Both the position numbers and the translations under genes were made by a program. DNA of 64,000 nucleotides from Acidiflorens sp963847715. Its GTDB lineage: Bacteria; Acidobacteriota; Terriglobia; Terriglobales; Acidobacteriaceae. Shown here in pieces: positions 55,917-64,000 of the stretch. The stretch spans positions 62,001-126,000 of the forward strand of contig CAWKAZ010000002.1 of the NCBI GenBank assembly GCA_963847715.1, written 5' to 3'. Every line of letters starts with the position of its first letter. Within the stretch, counting starts at the first letter, position 1. The notes beneath the pieces were generated by a model. That model worked only from the letters and a program-made list of their open reading frames with translations, made no database searches and was not told the origin of the DNA.

Positions 55917-58523
55917 ATGGCGATTAAGCTCAAAATCCCGAGCGGCAGAACGGGTCCCGCAGGCCGAAAAGGCTCGGGCGGGAAGGGCCTGCTTGCGCGC
56001 GATCCGCTCGTGCGAGTTGCCCTGCTGGCTTTTCTGACCATCTCGCTGATGGTGGCCGGTTTCTTTGCCTACTGGTACGTAAAGTATGACCGGATCATTG
56101 AGCAGCGTTTCCGCGGTCCGGTATTTGCCAGCGCGGCCAAGATTTTTGCGGCTCCTCACCTGATACGTGTCGGGGCGAAATCAACTGTCCCGGAAATTGC
56201 GGCGGAACTGCGACACGCCGGATACGCGGAAAAAGAAGGCGAGTCTCCGCTCGGCAGCTATCGCGTGCATTTAAGCTCGATCGAAGTTCTTCCCGGTCCC
56301 GAGTCTTATCACAGCCCTGAGCCCGCGACGATCACGGTCGCCGACGGAGCGGTTTCTACGATTAACAGCCGTTCCGCCGGTGCGCTCGAGGCCTACGAAC
56401 TTGAACCGCAGATGCTGGCTGCGCTATTCGACGCCGAGCAGCGCTCCAAGCGGCAATTGGTGAAGTACGACGATATTCCCAAGGTCATGGTAGATGCGGT
56501 CACCTCCATCGAAGACCGGCGCTTCTTCCAGCACAGCGGCGTCAACTTCATGCGACTCGCCGAAGCGGCCTGGATTGACTTCACCCATCAACGCCATCAG
56601 CAAGGTGGATCGACCATCACCATGCAACTGTCGCGGGCGTTCTTTTTGAGTCCGGAGAAGACTTTCAAGCGCAAGCTGATCGAAATGCTGATTGCGGTGG
56701 AGCTCGAACAGAAATTTTCGAAGCAGCAGATTTTCGAGTTCTATGCCAACCGGGTCGACCTGGGACAGCGCGGTTCATTCACGATTTCCGGCCTCGCGGA
56801 AGGTTCGCGGTCGTATTTCAACAAGGACCTCAAGGACATCACCTTGCCAGAAGCCGCACTGCTGGCCGGATTGATCCAGGCACCCAGCTATCTCTCGCCG
56901 TACCGCCATCCCGAACGCGCCCTCGAACGCCGCAACACCGTGATCGAGTCGATGGTCGAGACGCATGACATCACCCGCGAGCAGGCGGATAAGGCCAAAG
57001 CAACGCCTCTGAAGCTTGCACCGCCAAACGTTGAGGCCAGTGACGCGCCCTACTTCGTCGACATGGTCCGCGACACGATCGTCAACAAACTGAACGAGCG
57101 CGAGGTGAACGAGCAGGAATATCGCATCTATACGACCCTCGATCCGGAACTGCAGCGGGCAGCCGCGCAAGCCGTTGAGACGGGCATCAAGCTGGTCGAC
57201 GACCAGGTCACGAAGATGCGGACGAAGAAGGTCAAGGTAGGCAAAAACAAGTTTGAAACCACGGTGGCACCCGGCCCGCAGGCGCAAGTGGCGCTGGTCG
57301 CGATGGATCCACACACCGGCGAGATCAAGGCGTTGGTCGGCGGCCGGAACTATGGTGCGAGCCAGTTAAACCACGCGCTCGCCAAGCGTCCGACAGGCTC
57401 CATCTTCAAACCGTTTGTCTATGCGGCCGCGATGAATACGGCGATTGACGGCTCAACCACCGTGATCACTCCGGCATCGACCGTTCCCGATCAGCCTTCA
57501 ACCTTTTCCTATGGCGACCAGATCTACGAACCGCGCAACTATAAAGAGGAGTATCACGGTGACGTGACGCTCCGTTACGCGCTGGCGCTTTCGCTCAACA
57601 ACGCGACTGTAAAGCTGGCGGAGGAAGTGGGCTACGACAAAGTTGCGGATCTGGCCAAGTCGGCCGGGATCACTTCGGTGAAAGCCACTCCCGCTATGGC
57701 AATAGGCGCCTATGACGCCACCCCGGTCGACATGACTGCGGCTTACACCACGTTCGCCAACGGCGGCATGCGGCTGTCTCCGGTGTTCGTCAATTCGGTG
57801 CGCAATTCGAAGGGCGATGTCATCGTCAACATCGAAACCGAAAAGCGCCAGGTACTCGATCCGCGGATCGCCTTCGTCATGACCAACATGCTGGAAGGCG
57901 TCATGAACTTCGGCACAGCCGCCGGCGTTCGCGGGCGTGGATTCACCGCTCCCGCTGCGGGAAAAACCGGCACTTCGCACGATGGATGGTTTGCCGGCTA
58001 CACCAGTAACCTGCTCTGCATTGTCTGGGTGGGCTACGACGATTACAGCGACATCCACCTGGAAGGCGCGCATACCGCTGCTCCCATCTGGGCTGAATTC
58101 ATGAAGAAGGCGGTTACGCTGCCTCAGTATGCCGACGTTAAGCCTTTCACGCAACCCGAAGGCGTGGTCGACGTTCAACTCGACAAAATAACCAACCGCC
58201 TGGCGACGCCAACCTGTCCCGACGACTACACGATTGCCTTCGTGGCCGGCACGGAACCGCGCGACACCTGCGATCAGAGTAGCGGCGTGCAGGGGTTCTT
58301 CTCCAGGATGTTCGGTGGCAATTCCGAGAAGGCGCTGCCTCCGCCAACGACCAACGGGAACCCCCCGACGGCCAGCGGTGTCCAATCAGAGGAAGAGGCT
58401 AAGAAGAAAAAGGGCTTCTTTGGGAAGATTGTGGGGGTCTTCAAGGGGGATAGCGGCTCCTCTGGCAAGGGTGACAAAAACACGCCGCCACCGTCTAAGA
58501 CTGACAACGGCCCGCCGCAGTAG
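55917..58523 (+). CDS. Bifunctional penicillin-binding protein 1 (PBP1A/1B type)
   Basis: 868 residues. Makes and cross-links peptidoglycan. A short basic cytoplasmic part and membrane helix (31-53) are followed by a UB2H-like segment (about 90-150), a GT51 glycosyltransferase with catalytic E199 (SIEDRRFF) and 'QGGSTITMQLSR', and a transpeptidase with S495-x-x-K498 (TGSIFKP), S-x-N (SLNNATV) and KTGT at 683-686. The C-terminus (about 780-868) is Pro/Lys/Gly-rich and probably disordered. The UB2H-like part suggests PBP1B rather than 1A. Confidence 0.93.
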   Translation: MAIKLKIPSGRTGPAGRKGSGGKGLLARDPLVRVALLAFLTISLMVAGFFAYWYVKYDRIIEQRFRGPVFASAAKIFAAPHLIRVGAKSTVPEIAAELRHAGYAEKEGESPLGSYRVHLSSIEVLPGPESYHSPEPATITVADGAVSTINSRSAGALEAYELEPQMLAALFDAEQRSKRQLVKYDDIPKVMVDAVTSIEDRRFFQHSGVNFMRLAEAAWIDFTHQRHQQGGSTITMQLSRAFFLSPEKTFKRKLIEMLIAVELEQKFSKQQIFEFYANRVDLGQRGSFTISGLAEGSRSYFNKDLKDITLPEAALLAGLIQAPSYLSPYRHPERALERRNTVIESMVETHDITREQADKAKATPLKLAPPNVEASDAPYFVDMVRDTIVNKLNEREVNEQEYRIYTTLDPELQRAAAQAVETGIKLVDDQVTKMRTKKVKVGKNKFETTVAPGPQAQVALVAMDPHTGEIKALVGGRNYGASQLNHALAKRPTGSIFKPFVYAAAMNTAIDGSTTVITPASTVPDQPSTFSYGDQIYEPRNYKEEYHGDVTLRYALALSLNNATVKLAEEVGYDKVADLAKSAGITSVKATPAMAIGAYDATPVDMTAAYTTFANGGMRLSPVFVNSVRNSKGDVIVNIETEKRQVLDPRIAFVMTNMLEGVMNFGTAAGVRGRGFTAPAAGKTGTSHDGWFAGYTSNLLCIVWVGYDDYSDIHLEGAHTAAPIWAEFMKKAVTLPQYADVKPFTQPEGVVDVQLDKITNRLATPTCPDDYTIAFVAGTEPRDTCDQSSGVQGFFSRMFGGNSEKALPPPTTNGNPPTASGVQSEEEAKKKKGFFGKIVGVFKGDSGSSGKGDKNTPPPSKTDNGPPQ

Positions 58524-58575
58524 GCTCCGGCCGCGCTATAGTGTAAGAACGATTGTGCAATGCGTGGGGGTAGCT

Positions 58576-59385
58576 ATGCTTTCCTGGATCCGCATCGGCT
58601 CGGTCTCACTTCTCCTCTCTGCTGTTTCGGCGCTTCCCTTACACGCTCAAAGTTCCGAGCAATTGCAAATCGGACCTCCGCCGCTGCACCGCGCGGAGCC
58701 TCCGGCTCCGGGGGCCACTCCCGAACAACTGGAAAATCGCGGGGACGAACTGCGCGCAGAAAAGTACTTTCTCGATGCGGTCGACTACTACGATGCCGTG
58801 CTTAAGAGGGACGCGGGCAATGCCTCCGTGCTCAACAAAATCGGAATCTGCCAGCTGATGATGCAGCGTTATAAGGAAGCCAAGAGAAGCTTCGAACACG
58901 CGATCAAAGCCGATCGCAAGCATGCCGACGCATACAACAATCTTGGCGTCATCTATTATTCGCAGCACAGCTACAACGGAGCCATCAAGAACTACGAGAA
59001 AGCGATCTCGTTGCAGGACGATGCCGCGTCCTACTACAACAACCTGGGAGCGGCTTACTTCGCTAAGAAACAGTTCGAGAAGGCCATTGTGAACTACGCG
59101 AAGGCTGTCCAACTCGACCCTGACGTCTTCGAACACAGCTCGCACGCGGGAGTCCAGGCACAGCTGGCTTCTCCGGCAGACCGCGCACATTACGACTACG
59201 TGCTCGCCAAGCTCTATGCCCGCACCGGTGTTGCTGACCGGTCCCTGCACTATCTGAAAAAAGCGATGGAAGAGGGATACAAGGACATCAACAACGTCTA
59301 TAAGGACAATGAGTTCAGCGCGCTACGAAAAGATGCGCGGTTCGCGGAACTGATGGCGTCGAAGCCCTTGCCCATTCAGGAGTAG
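58576..59385 (+). CDS. Exported TPR protein
   Basis: 269 residues from ATG 58576 (GTGGGGG upstream); the same frame is open through the end of the PBP gene but is not coding there. Signal peptide MLSWIRIGSVSLLLSAVSAL..AQ. TPRs at about 50-190: 'RAEKYFLDAVDYYDAVLKRD'-like, 'NKIGICQLMMQRYKEAKRSF', 'NNLGVIYYSQHSYNGAIKNY', 'NNLGAAYFAKKQFEKAIVNY'. Likely a periplasmic scaffold. Starts 52 bases after the PBP gene and may be co-transcribed with it, which would link it to wall synthesis (inference). Confidence 0.83.
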   Translation: MLSWIRIGSVSLLLSAVSALPLHAQSSEQLQIGPPPLHRAEPPAPGATPEQLENRGDELRAEKYFLDAVDYYDAVLKRDAGNASVLNKIGICQLMMQRYKEAKRSFEHAIKADRKHADAYNNLGVIYYSQHSYNGAIKNYEKAISLQDDAASYYNNLGAAYFAKKQFEKAIVNYAKAVQLDPDVFEHSSHAGVQAQLASPADRAHYDYVLAKLYARTGVADRSLHYLKKAMEEGYKDINNVYKDNEFSALRKDARFAELMASKPLPIQE

Positions 59386-59580
59386 GGCCTGGGACAGCCC
59401 GCAGTCTGCTGTAATCACAAGGGTTAGCGCTGCCGAAAGAAATCTTGCCGCCTTCCGAAACTTTACGATTGGGATCGTGTTTATTCCGGCACTGCTCCTG
59501 AAAACAACAGGGTGAGTAGGGAGAACATATATCCACCGGTTGCTAACCCGAGCACGCCCCAAGCACGCAGCCGGTGGGTG

Positions 59581-59632
59581 TATTTTGGTCGTTCGTCGCT
59601 TGTCTTTGGTCGTTCGCCGTTCGCTTGTTTCG
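59581..59632. repeat. GGTCGTTCG low-complexity tract
   Basis: TTTTGGTCGTTCGTCGCTTG then TCTTTGGTCGTTCGCCGTTC, the same permuted words as at 2268-2333, between the TPR gene and the convergent kdsC. Confidence 0.7.
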
Positions 59633-59633
59633 A

Positions 59634-60266
59634 TCAGGTTCTTTCTGAGATGTACTCTTCGACCACCTGCTTCCACTTCCCTTGCGCCTTGAGGATGTAT
59701 TCAACCGCGTCCCGCGCCGCCCCATCGCCGCCAGAGTGAGACGTCGTCCAGTGGGCCTCGGCTTTGACCTCAGGGCGCGCATTCTTGACGGCGATCGCGA
59801 GACCGCATTCCCGCATCCCAGGCAGATCAATCACATCGTCGCCAACAAAGGCCGCCTCGGCCGCGGTGATGCCATCTTTTTCCAAAATCTGCGCCAGCAC
59901 CAACCCCTTGTTCTGAATGCCCTGATGCACGTGGTCGATCTTCAGGTCACGCGCGCGCAAGGCCACAGTTTCGGAAATACGCTTGGTGATAATTCCCGTC
60001 TTGATTCCAGCCAGACGCGCCAAAGAAATCGCCGTGCCGTCATGCGCGTGAAAGCCTTTGGCTTCGATGAGGCTCGTGCTCTGCAGTCCAAAACCGCTCT
60101 GTCCCGGATGCAGGGCCGAACGTTCGAGCACGCTTTGCTGGGCCCCCGATTGCGAGCCTCCGGGCGCAGGGAAGATCCAGATTTTGCCGTCGGTCAGAAC
60201 GCCGTCGACGTCGAAAATGATGAGTTTGATTTTGCGGGCGCGGGCAGTAGCGGAAGGTTTCGGCAT
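59634..60266 (-). CDS. kdsC: KdsC, Kdo-8-phosphate phosphatase (HAD)
   Basis: 210 residues, longer than typical KdsC (about 165-190). Removes phosphate from Kdo-8-P. HAD motif 1 is DVDGVLTDG with D19 and D21; motif 2 is the Thr of 'GIITKR'; motif 4 is 'FVGDDVIDLPGMRECGL'. An insert of about 35 residues (about 32-68, Gly/Ser/Gln-rich) sits between motif 1 and 'EAKGFHAHDG'. No membrane segment. Third Kdo gene of the window, unlinked to kdsD and kdsA. Confidence 0.9.
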   Translation of the reverse strand: MPKPSATARARKIKLIIFDVDGVLTDGKIWIFPAPGGSQSGAQQSVLERSALHPGQSGFGLQSTSLIEAKGFHAHDGTAISLARLAGIKTGIITKRISETVALRARDLKIDHVHQGIQNKGLVLAQILEKDGITAAEAAFVGDDVIDLPGMRECGLAIAVKNARPEVKAEAHWTTSHSGGDGAARDAVEYILKAQGKWKQVVEEYISERT

Positions 60267-60324
60267 CGGCGAGATTCTAACAGGGCCGATTCCAGGATGT
60301 GGAGTGCGGTATTTTCCATTTTAT

Positions 60325-60354
60325 TTACACATTTGTATGTGTAATAATACACAC
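60325..60354 (+). promoter_or_regulatory. VapB operator palindromes upstream of vapBC
   Basis: TTACACAT-TTGT-ATGTGTAA (60325-60344) is a perfect 8-bp inverted repeat, and TGTGTA-ATAA-TACACA (60338-60353) overlaps it as a second 6-bp repeat ending at the vapB start. Paired palindromes at this place fit the autoregulation usual for type II toxin-antitoxin operons. Confidence 0.8.
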
Positions 60355-60597
60355 ATGGCTACCAATCTCGCACTCGACGATCGCCTCATCGAGGAAGCCC
60401 GCCGTGCCGGGAAGCATAAAACCAAGAAAGAAGCCGTCAACGCGGCTCTCGATGAATACGTGCGGCGGCGCAAGCAAATGCGCATATTGGAGGCCTTTGG
60501 CACCGTCACATTCGATCCCGCCTACAACTATAAAGCTGAGCGACGCAGTTCACGCCGGTCTAGCGGCTTATTCCAGCGGGGCCCATCCAAGCCATGA
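60355..60597 (+). CDS. vapB: VapB-type antitoxin
   Basis: 80 residues. The N-terminus (MATNLALDDRLIEEARRAGK) with the following 'KTKKEAVNAALDEYVRR' is a ribbon-helix-helix-like DNA-binding domain of the VapB family. The C-terminal part ('ILEAFGTVTFDPAYNYKAER') should wrap the toxin and block its active site. It overlaps vapC by 4 bases (ATGA), the usual arrangement for coupled antitoxin-toxin synthesis, and palindromes lie just upstream of its ATG. Confidence 0.9.
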   Translation: MATNLALDDRLIEEARRAGKHKTKKEAVNAALDEYVRRRKQMRILEAFGTVTFDPAYNYKAERRSSRRSSGLFQRGPSKP

Positions 60598-61010
60598 TGG
60601 TGCTCGTCGATACGCCGGTCTGGTCGCTGGCGCTGCGGCGACGGCCCGAGCAACTCAGCGATGACGAGACGCAATCGACTCAGGTTTTGTCCGAACTGAT
60701 TCGCGAGGGACGCGTGCAGGTTCTGGGGCCCATCCGCCAGGAGTTGCTTTCCGGCATCCGCGAGGAGGCTCAGTTTCGCAAACTGCGTGGATACTTACGC
60801 GCTTTCCCCGAGCACCCACTCGAAGGCGAGGACTATGAAGAGGCAGCGCAGATGAGCAATCGCTGCCGAACCCGAGGCATCGCCGGATCGGCCGTCGATT
60901 TCCTGCTCTGCGCCGCCGCCCACCGCCGGAACTGGGCCATTCTCACCACGGATCACGATTTCCAGAACTACGCGAGGGTTGTGCCGCTGCGACTGCACTC
61001 TGTCGAGTGA
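60594..61010 (+). CDS. vapC: VapC-type PIN-domain ribonuclease toxin
   Basis: 138 residues. PIN domain with the acidic residues expected for Mg-dependent RNA cleavage: D6 (LVDTPVW), E50 (RQELLSG), D102 (AVDFLLC) and D120/D122 (LTTDHDFQ). Targets in VapC families are tRNAs or the sarcin-ricin loop; the one used here is not predictable. Set in an ATGA overlap with vapB. Downstream the Lhr-type helicase gene begins after 67 bases, so possible read-through is worth noting. Confidence 0.92.
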   Translation: MMVLVDTPVWSLALRRRPEQLSDDETQSTQVLSELIREGRVQVLGPIRQELLSGIREEAQFRKLRGYLRAFPEHPLEGEDYEEAAQMSNRCRTRGIAGSAVDFLLCAAAHRRNWAILTTDHDFQNYARVVPLRLHSVE

Positions 61011-61077
61011 ACGTGCGCGCCGCCCGCATCCAGGCGAACATTTTACGAAACTGCTAATTCTCGCTACAATCTTTCCC

Positions 61078-64000
61078 ATGCCGTCCGCAGTCTCCTCTTC
61101 CCTTTCCTGGGCTCATCCGCTGGTGCAAGAATGGTTCACCGAGCGCTTCTCGACGCCGACGGAACCACAGGAACAGGGCTGGCCTCACATTCTCGCCGGA
61201 CACACGACGCTGATTTCCGCTCCAACCGGATCAGGAAAGACTTTTGCTGCTTTTCTAGCATGCATTAATCGTCTCGTCTGCAAGGCTCTGGCTGGTGACC
61301 TGCCCGACCGCACCGAAGTGCTCTACATTTCTCCGCTAAAGGCTCTCGGCAACGACATCCAGAAAAACCTCGAAGTGCCGCTCGGCGAAATTCTGAAAAT
61401 GGCCAGCGACCGCGGATTGCTGATGCCGGAGATTCGCACGGCGGTCCGCACCGGCGACACGTTGATGAAAGATCGGCGGCTGATGCTGAAGCGTCCGCCG
61501 CACATTCTGGTGACCACGCCGGAATCGTTCTACATTCTGCTGACAGCGGAAAAGAGCCGCGCAATTCTGCGCGATGTCGAGACCGTGATCGTCGACGAAA
61601 TTCACGCGGTCGCGGATGACAAGCGCGGCGTGCATCTGTCGCTTTCGCTGGAGCGACTGGAAGCACTGACTCATCGCCGGCCTGTGCGCATCGGGCTTTC
61701 TGCCACGCAGAAGCCGATTGAGGAAGTTGCTCATTTCCTCGCGGGCAGCGCCGATCCTGAGAACCCGCGGCCCGATCCCGTGATCGTCAACGTGGGACAC
61801 AAGCGCACGCTTGACCTCGGTGTTGAGGTTCCATCGTCCGAACTTGGTCCGGTCGCTTCGAACGAAATGTGGGATGAGATTTACGAGCGCATCGTCGAAC
61901 TTGTAAACGCGCACCGTTCGACGCTGGTGTTCGTGAACACGCGGCGACTGGCCGAGCGCATGGCTCATCATTTGGGCGAGCGCATGGGCGAGGAGAACGT
62001 TGCCGCTCACCATGGCAGCCTTTCGCGCAAGCTGCGCCTCGAGGCGGAACGCAAACTCAAAGAAGGCCAGATCAAGGTTCTGGTCGCGACGGCCTCGCTT
62101 GAACTCGGGATTGACGTAGGCACGGTGGACCTGGTGTGCCACATCAGTTCGCCGCGTTCGATTGCGGTCGCTCTGCAGCGCGTGGGAAGGTCGGGCCACT
62201 GGCGCGGCGCGGTTCCGAAAGGACGATTCTTCGTTACGACTCGCGACGATCTGGCCGAATGCGCCGTGCTGGTACGCGCGATCCGACTGGGCGAGCTTGA
62301 CCGGCTGATTTTCCCGGAAGCATCACTTGACGTGCTGGCCCAGCAGATCGTCGCGTGCTGTGCAGCCTCGGGCAGCGCCGCCACCGCGAACAAATCGGGC
62401 GATCAGAATAACGACGGTTGGGACGAAGACGAGTTATTCGCGCTCGTGAAGCGTGCCTATCCCTATCGCAATCTTTCGCGGCAGACTTTTGACGAAGTGC
62501 TGCAGATGCTTTCCGAGGGCATCGCCTCGCAACGAGGCCGCTACGGCGCGTACCTGCATCACGACCGCATTAATCACAAAGTAAGGGCGCGGCGCGGCGC
62601 GCGGCTAGCGGCGATCACCAGCGGCGGCGCGATTCCTGACAATGCGCTGTTTACTGTGGTCGCCGAGCCGGATGGCGGCGTGGTCGGAACGGTGGACGAA
62701 GATTTCGCGGTCGAAAGCATGGCCGGGGAAGTCATGCTGCTCGGCAATACCTCGTGGAGAATTCGCCGGGTCGAGGGCAAATCATCGCGCATCATCGTCG
62801 AGAATGCCCAGGGCGCGCCGCCGGGGATACCGTTCTGGCGCGGGGAAGCTCCCGCTCGCACTTCCGAGCTTTCCGCGCAATTAGGCGAACTGCGCAAAGA
62901 GATCAGCGACCGGCTGCCAGGCATACTTCCCGTGGAAGGTTGGCGCAACTTGCCCGTGGTGGCCGAGGCCGTCAGTTGGCTGCGTGAAGAATGCGGGCTT
63001 GATCACTCAGGCGCGGAGCAACTCATCCAGTACATCCTCGAAGGGCGCACCGTACTCGGCGATGTACCGACGCAGTCGACGATCATTGCCGAACGCTTCT
63101 TCGATGAGGGCGGCGGGATGCAGTTGATCATCCATGCTCCTTTTGGCGGACGCATCAACAAAGCCTGGGGACTCGCGCTGCGCAAGCGCTTCTGCCGTGG
63201 TTTTAATTTCGAACTGCAAGCCGCCGCCACCGACAATGGATTGAACATCGCGCTCGCCGAGCAGCACAGCTTTCCTCTGGCCGATGTTTTTCAATTTCTT
63301 CACTCCGAAACCATGGCGCCGATTCTTGAGCAAGCGGCGCTCGCCTCGCCCATCTTCCAGACTCGATGGCGCTGGGACGCAACCCGCGCGTTGGCGTTGC
63401 TTCGTTTTCAAGGCGGCAAGAAGGTGCCACCGCAAATTCAACGCATGCGCTCCGATGATTTGCTCGCCTCGGTATTTCCGGACGTGGCTGCCTGCCAGGA
63501 AAACATTGAAGGCGACATCAAGATTCCCGATCACCCTCTGGTCAACGAGGTGATGAAAGACGTACTCACCGAGGCGCTCGATATCGACGGCCTCGCCGAG
63601 GTGTTGCGCGGAATCGAGCAGGGGCAGATCCGCTGTCTCGCTGTCGACACTCCGGTGCCCTCGCAGTTTTCGCACGAGATTCTCAATGCGAATCCGTACG
63701 CGTATCTTGATGACGCTCCGCTTGAAGAACGCCGCGCCCGCGCGGTCGAGATGCGCCGCGTGTTGCCGGCATCGGTGCTCGAAGAAGTCGGAGCGCTCGA
63801 TCCGGCCGCGATCGCACAGGTGCAGCGCGAAGCGTGGCCGGATGTTCGGGATGCGGATGAGCTGCATGATGTGCTGCATACGCTGGTGGCGGTCAGCTCT
63901 CAGCTCTCAGCTGTCAGCTCTCAGGAAAATCGGTGGCAGAATACCGCCAACTGGGGTGGATTCTTTGAGCATCTGCAGAGTGAGAATCGCGCGGTGGTGG
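61078..64000 (+). CDS. lhr: Lhr-type DEAH helicase (partial, runs off the window)
   Basis: 974 codons visible from ATG 61078, still open at the right edge. Superfamily-2 helicase core: Walker A SAPTGSGKT (GSGKT at 51-55), DEIH box 173-176 (VIVDEIHAVADDKRG), 'GLSATQKPIEEVA' (motif III) and 'HHGSLSRKLRLEAE' plus 'VGRSGHWRG' (motifs V/VI). After it come winged-helix and Lhr-specific domains. Lhr proteins act in DNA repair. From codon 939 (63892) an in-frame repeat encodes VSSQLSAVSSQ, built from the intergenic CAGCTCTCAG-type units. Confidence 0.93.
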   Translation, partial: MPSAVSSSLSWAHPLVQEWFTERFSTPTEPQEQGWPHILAGHTTLISAPTGSGKTFAAFLACINRLVCKALAGDLPDRTEVLYISPLKALGNDIQKNLEVPLGEILKMASDRGLLMPEIRTAVRTGDTLMKDRRLMLKRPPHILVTTPESFYILLTAEKSRAILRDVETVIVDEIHAVADDKRGVHLSLSLERLEALTHRRPVRIGLSATQKPIEEVAHFLAGSADPENPRPDPVIVNVGHKRTLDLGVEVPSSELGPVASNEMWDEIYERIVELVNAHRSTLVFVNTRRLAERMAHHLGERMGEENVAAHHGSLSRKLRLEAERKLKEGQIKVLVATASLELGIDVGTVDLVCHISSPRSIAVALQRVGRSGHWRGAVPKGRFFVTTRDDLAECAVLVRAIRLGELDRLIFPEASLDVLAQQIVACCAASGSAATANKSGDQNNDGWDEDELFALVKRAYPYRNLSRQTFDEVLQMLSEGIASQRGRYGAYLHHDRINHKVRARRGARLAAITSGGAIPDNALFTVVAEPDGGVVGTVDEDFAVESMAGEVMLLGNTSWRIRRVEGKSSRIIVENAQGAPPGIPFWRGEAPARTSELSAQLGELRKEISDRLPGILPVEGWRNLPVVAEAVSWLREECGLDHSGAEQLIQYILEGRTVLGDVPTQSTIIAERFFDEGGGMQLIIHAPFGGRINKAWGLALRKRFCRGFNFELQAAATDNGLNIALAEQHSFPLADVFQFLHSETMAPILEQAALASPIFQTRWRWDATRALALLRFQGGKKVPPQIQRMRSDDLLASVFPDVAACQENIEGDIKIPDHPLVNEVMKDVLTEALDIDGLAEVLRGIEQGQIRCLAVDTPVPSQFSHEILNANPYAYLDDAPLEERRARAVEMRRVLPASVLEEVGALDPAAIAQVQREAWPDVRDADELHDVLHTLVAVSSQLSAVSSQENRWQNTANWGGFFEHLQSENRAVV
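63892..63924 (+). repeat. CTCAGCT octamer tract inside the lhr reading frame
   Basis: GTCAGCTCTCAGCTCTCAGC then TGTCAGCTCTCAG, the CTCAGTT/GTCAGCT family of tracts found elsewhere in gaps, here read in frame as VSSQLSAVSSQ between two conserved-looking parts of the helicase. Confidence 0.85.

Overview
The window looks like chromosomal DNA from a Gram-negative, GC-rich member of the Acidobacteriota (class Terriglobia, 'Candidatus Koribacter'-like). This is inferred from gene content and the style of the intergenic DNA, not from a marker-gene search. Evidence for a Gram-negative cell includes three Kdo-pathway genes (kdsD, kdsA, kdsC), a bifunctional penicillin-binding protein with a PBP1B-like N-terminus, mreBCD, lipoproteins, a beta-barrel protein and several secreted TonB/TPR proteins. 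Families I associate with Terriglobia (a DUF5818-like protein, the Cys/His-motif protein at 38543, VPS10/BNR giants, YVTN lipoproteins) and many families of short dispersed repeats support the assignment. I see no rRNA, tRNA, CRISPR array, prophage or insertion sequence.

Layout. 1-2266: end of a chemotaxis cluster (partial gene, cheB, a CheY-like regulator, a CheX-like phosphatase). 2361-4833: YVTN lipoprotein and Ku. 5119-10334: DUF92 protein, then mreD/mreC/mreB and a FecR-domain protein on the minus strand. 10608-17986: MFS exporter, aldehyde dehydrogenase, TonB-like protein, aminotransferase, ICMT-family methyltransferase, Sel1 protein, kdsD. 18071-26491: exported MsrB, divergent cytochrome c, K+ channel, GT87-like transferase, kdsA, pyrG, TPR protein. 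26581-36479: PEP carboxylase, secreted protein, diguanylate cyclase, RodZ-like protein, the methyl-cycle pair metK-ahcY, a response regulator and an overlapping small gene. 36555-38005: Gly-rich protein, Mpo1-like protein, DUF4440 protein. 38006-44137 is the most accessory-looking part: an orphan terminator, a Cys/His-motif protein, a broken HTH gene, a 1176-residue propeller lipoprotein and many repeats. 44138-48825: prolyl oligopeptidase, then a compact minus-strand operon coding a beta-barrel, a monohaem cytochrome c, a CuA-type cupredoxin and a DUF5818-like protein. 49391-64000: proS (frameshifted), DUF4845 protein, a VPS10/BNR protein (frameshifted), LolA-like protein, PBP1, TPR protein, kdsC, vapBC and the first 974 codons of an Lhr-type helicase.

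How the genes relate. Cell-envelope construction is the main theme: MreBCD and RodZ-like (shape), PBP1 (peptidoglycan), KdsD/A/C plus CTP synthase (Kdo and CTP for CMP-Kdo), and many exported proteins. Central metabolism is represented by PEP carboxylase, MetK/AhcY, aminotransferase and ALDH. The best candidate for an undescribed system is the barrel/cytochrome/CuA/DUF5818 operon at 46565-48825, which has the parts of a periplasmic electron-transfer or copper-handling module.

The non-coding DNA is unusually rich in short repeats: (i) permuted octamer/decamer tandem tracts (CTCAGTT, GTCGTTC and AAGGTTTC types), one of which lies in frame inside the helicase gene; (ii) GACGCGGC hairpins, found here only between convergent genes; (iii) GAA-loop palindromes; (iv) CTTCGAC..GCTCAGG elements. 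Two long genes, proS and the VPS10/BNR gene, each carry exactly one surplus base, which is either assembly error or real decay.
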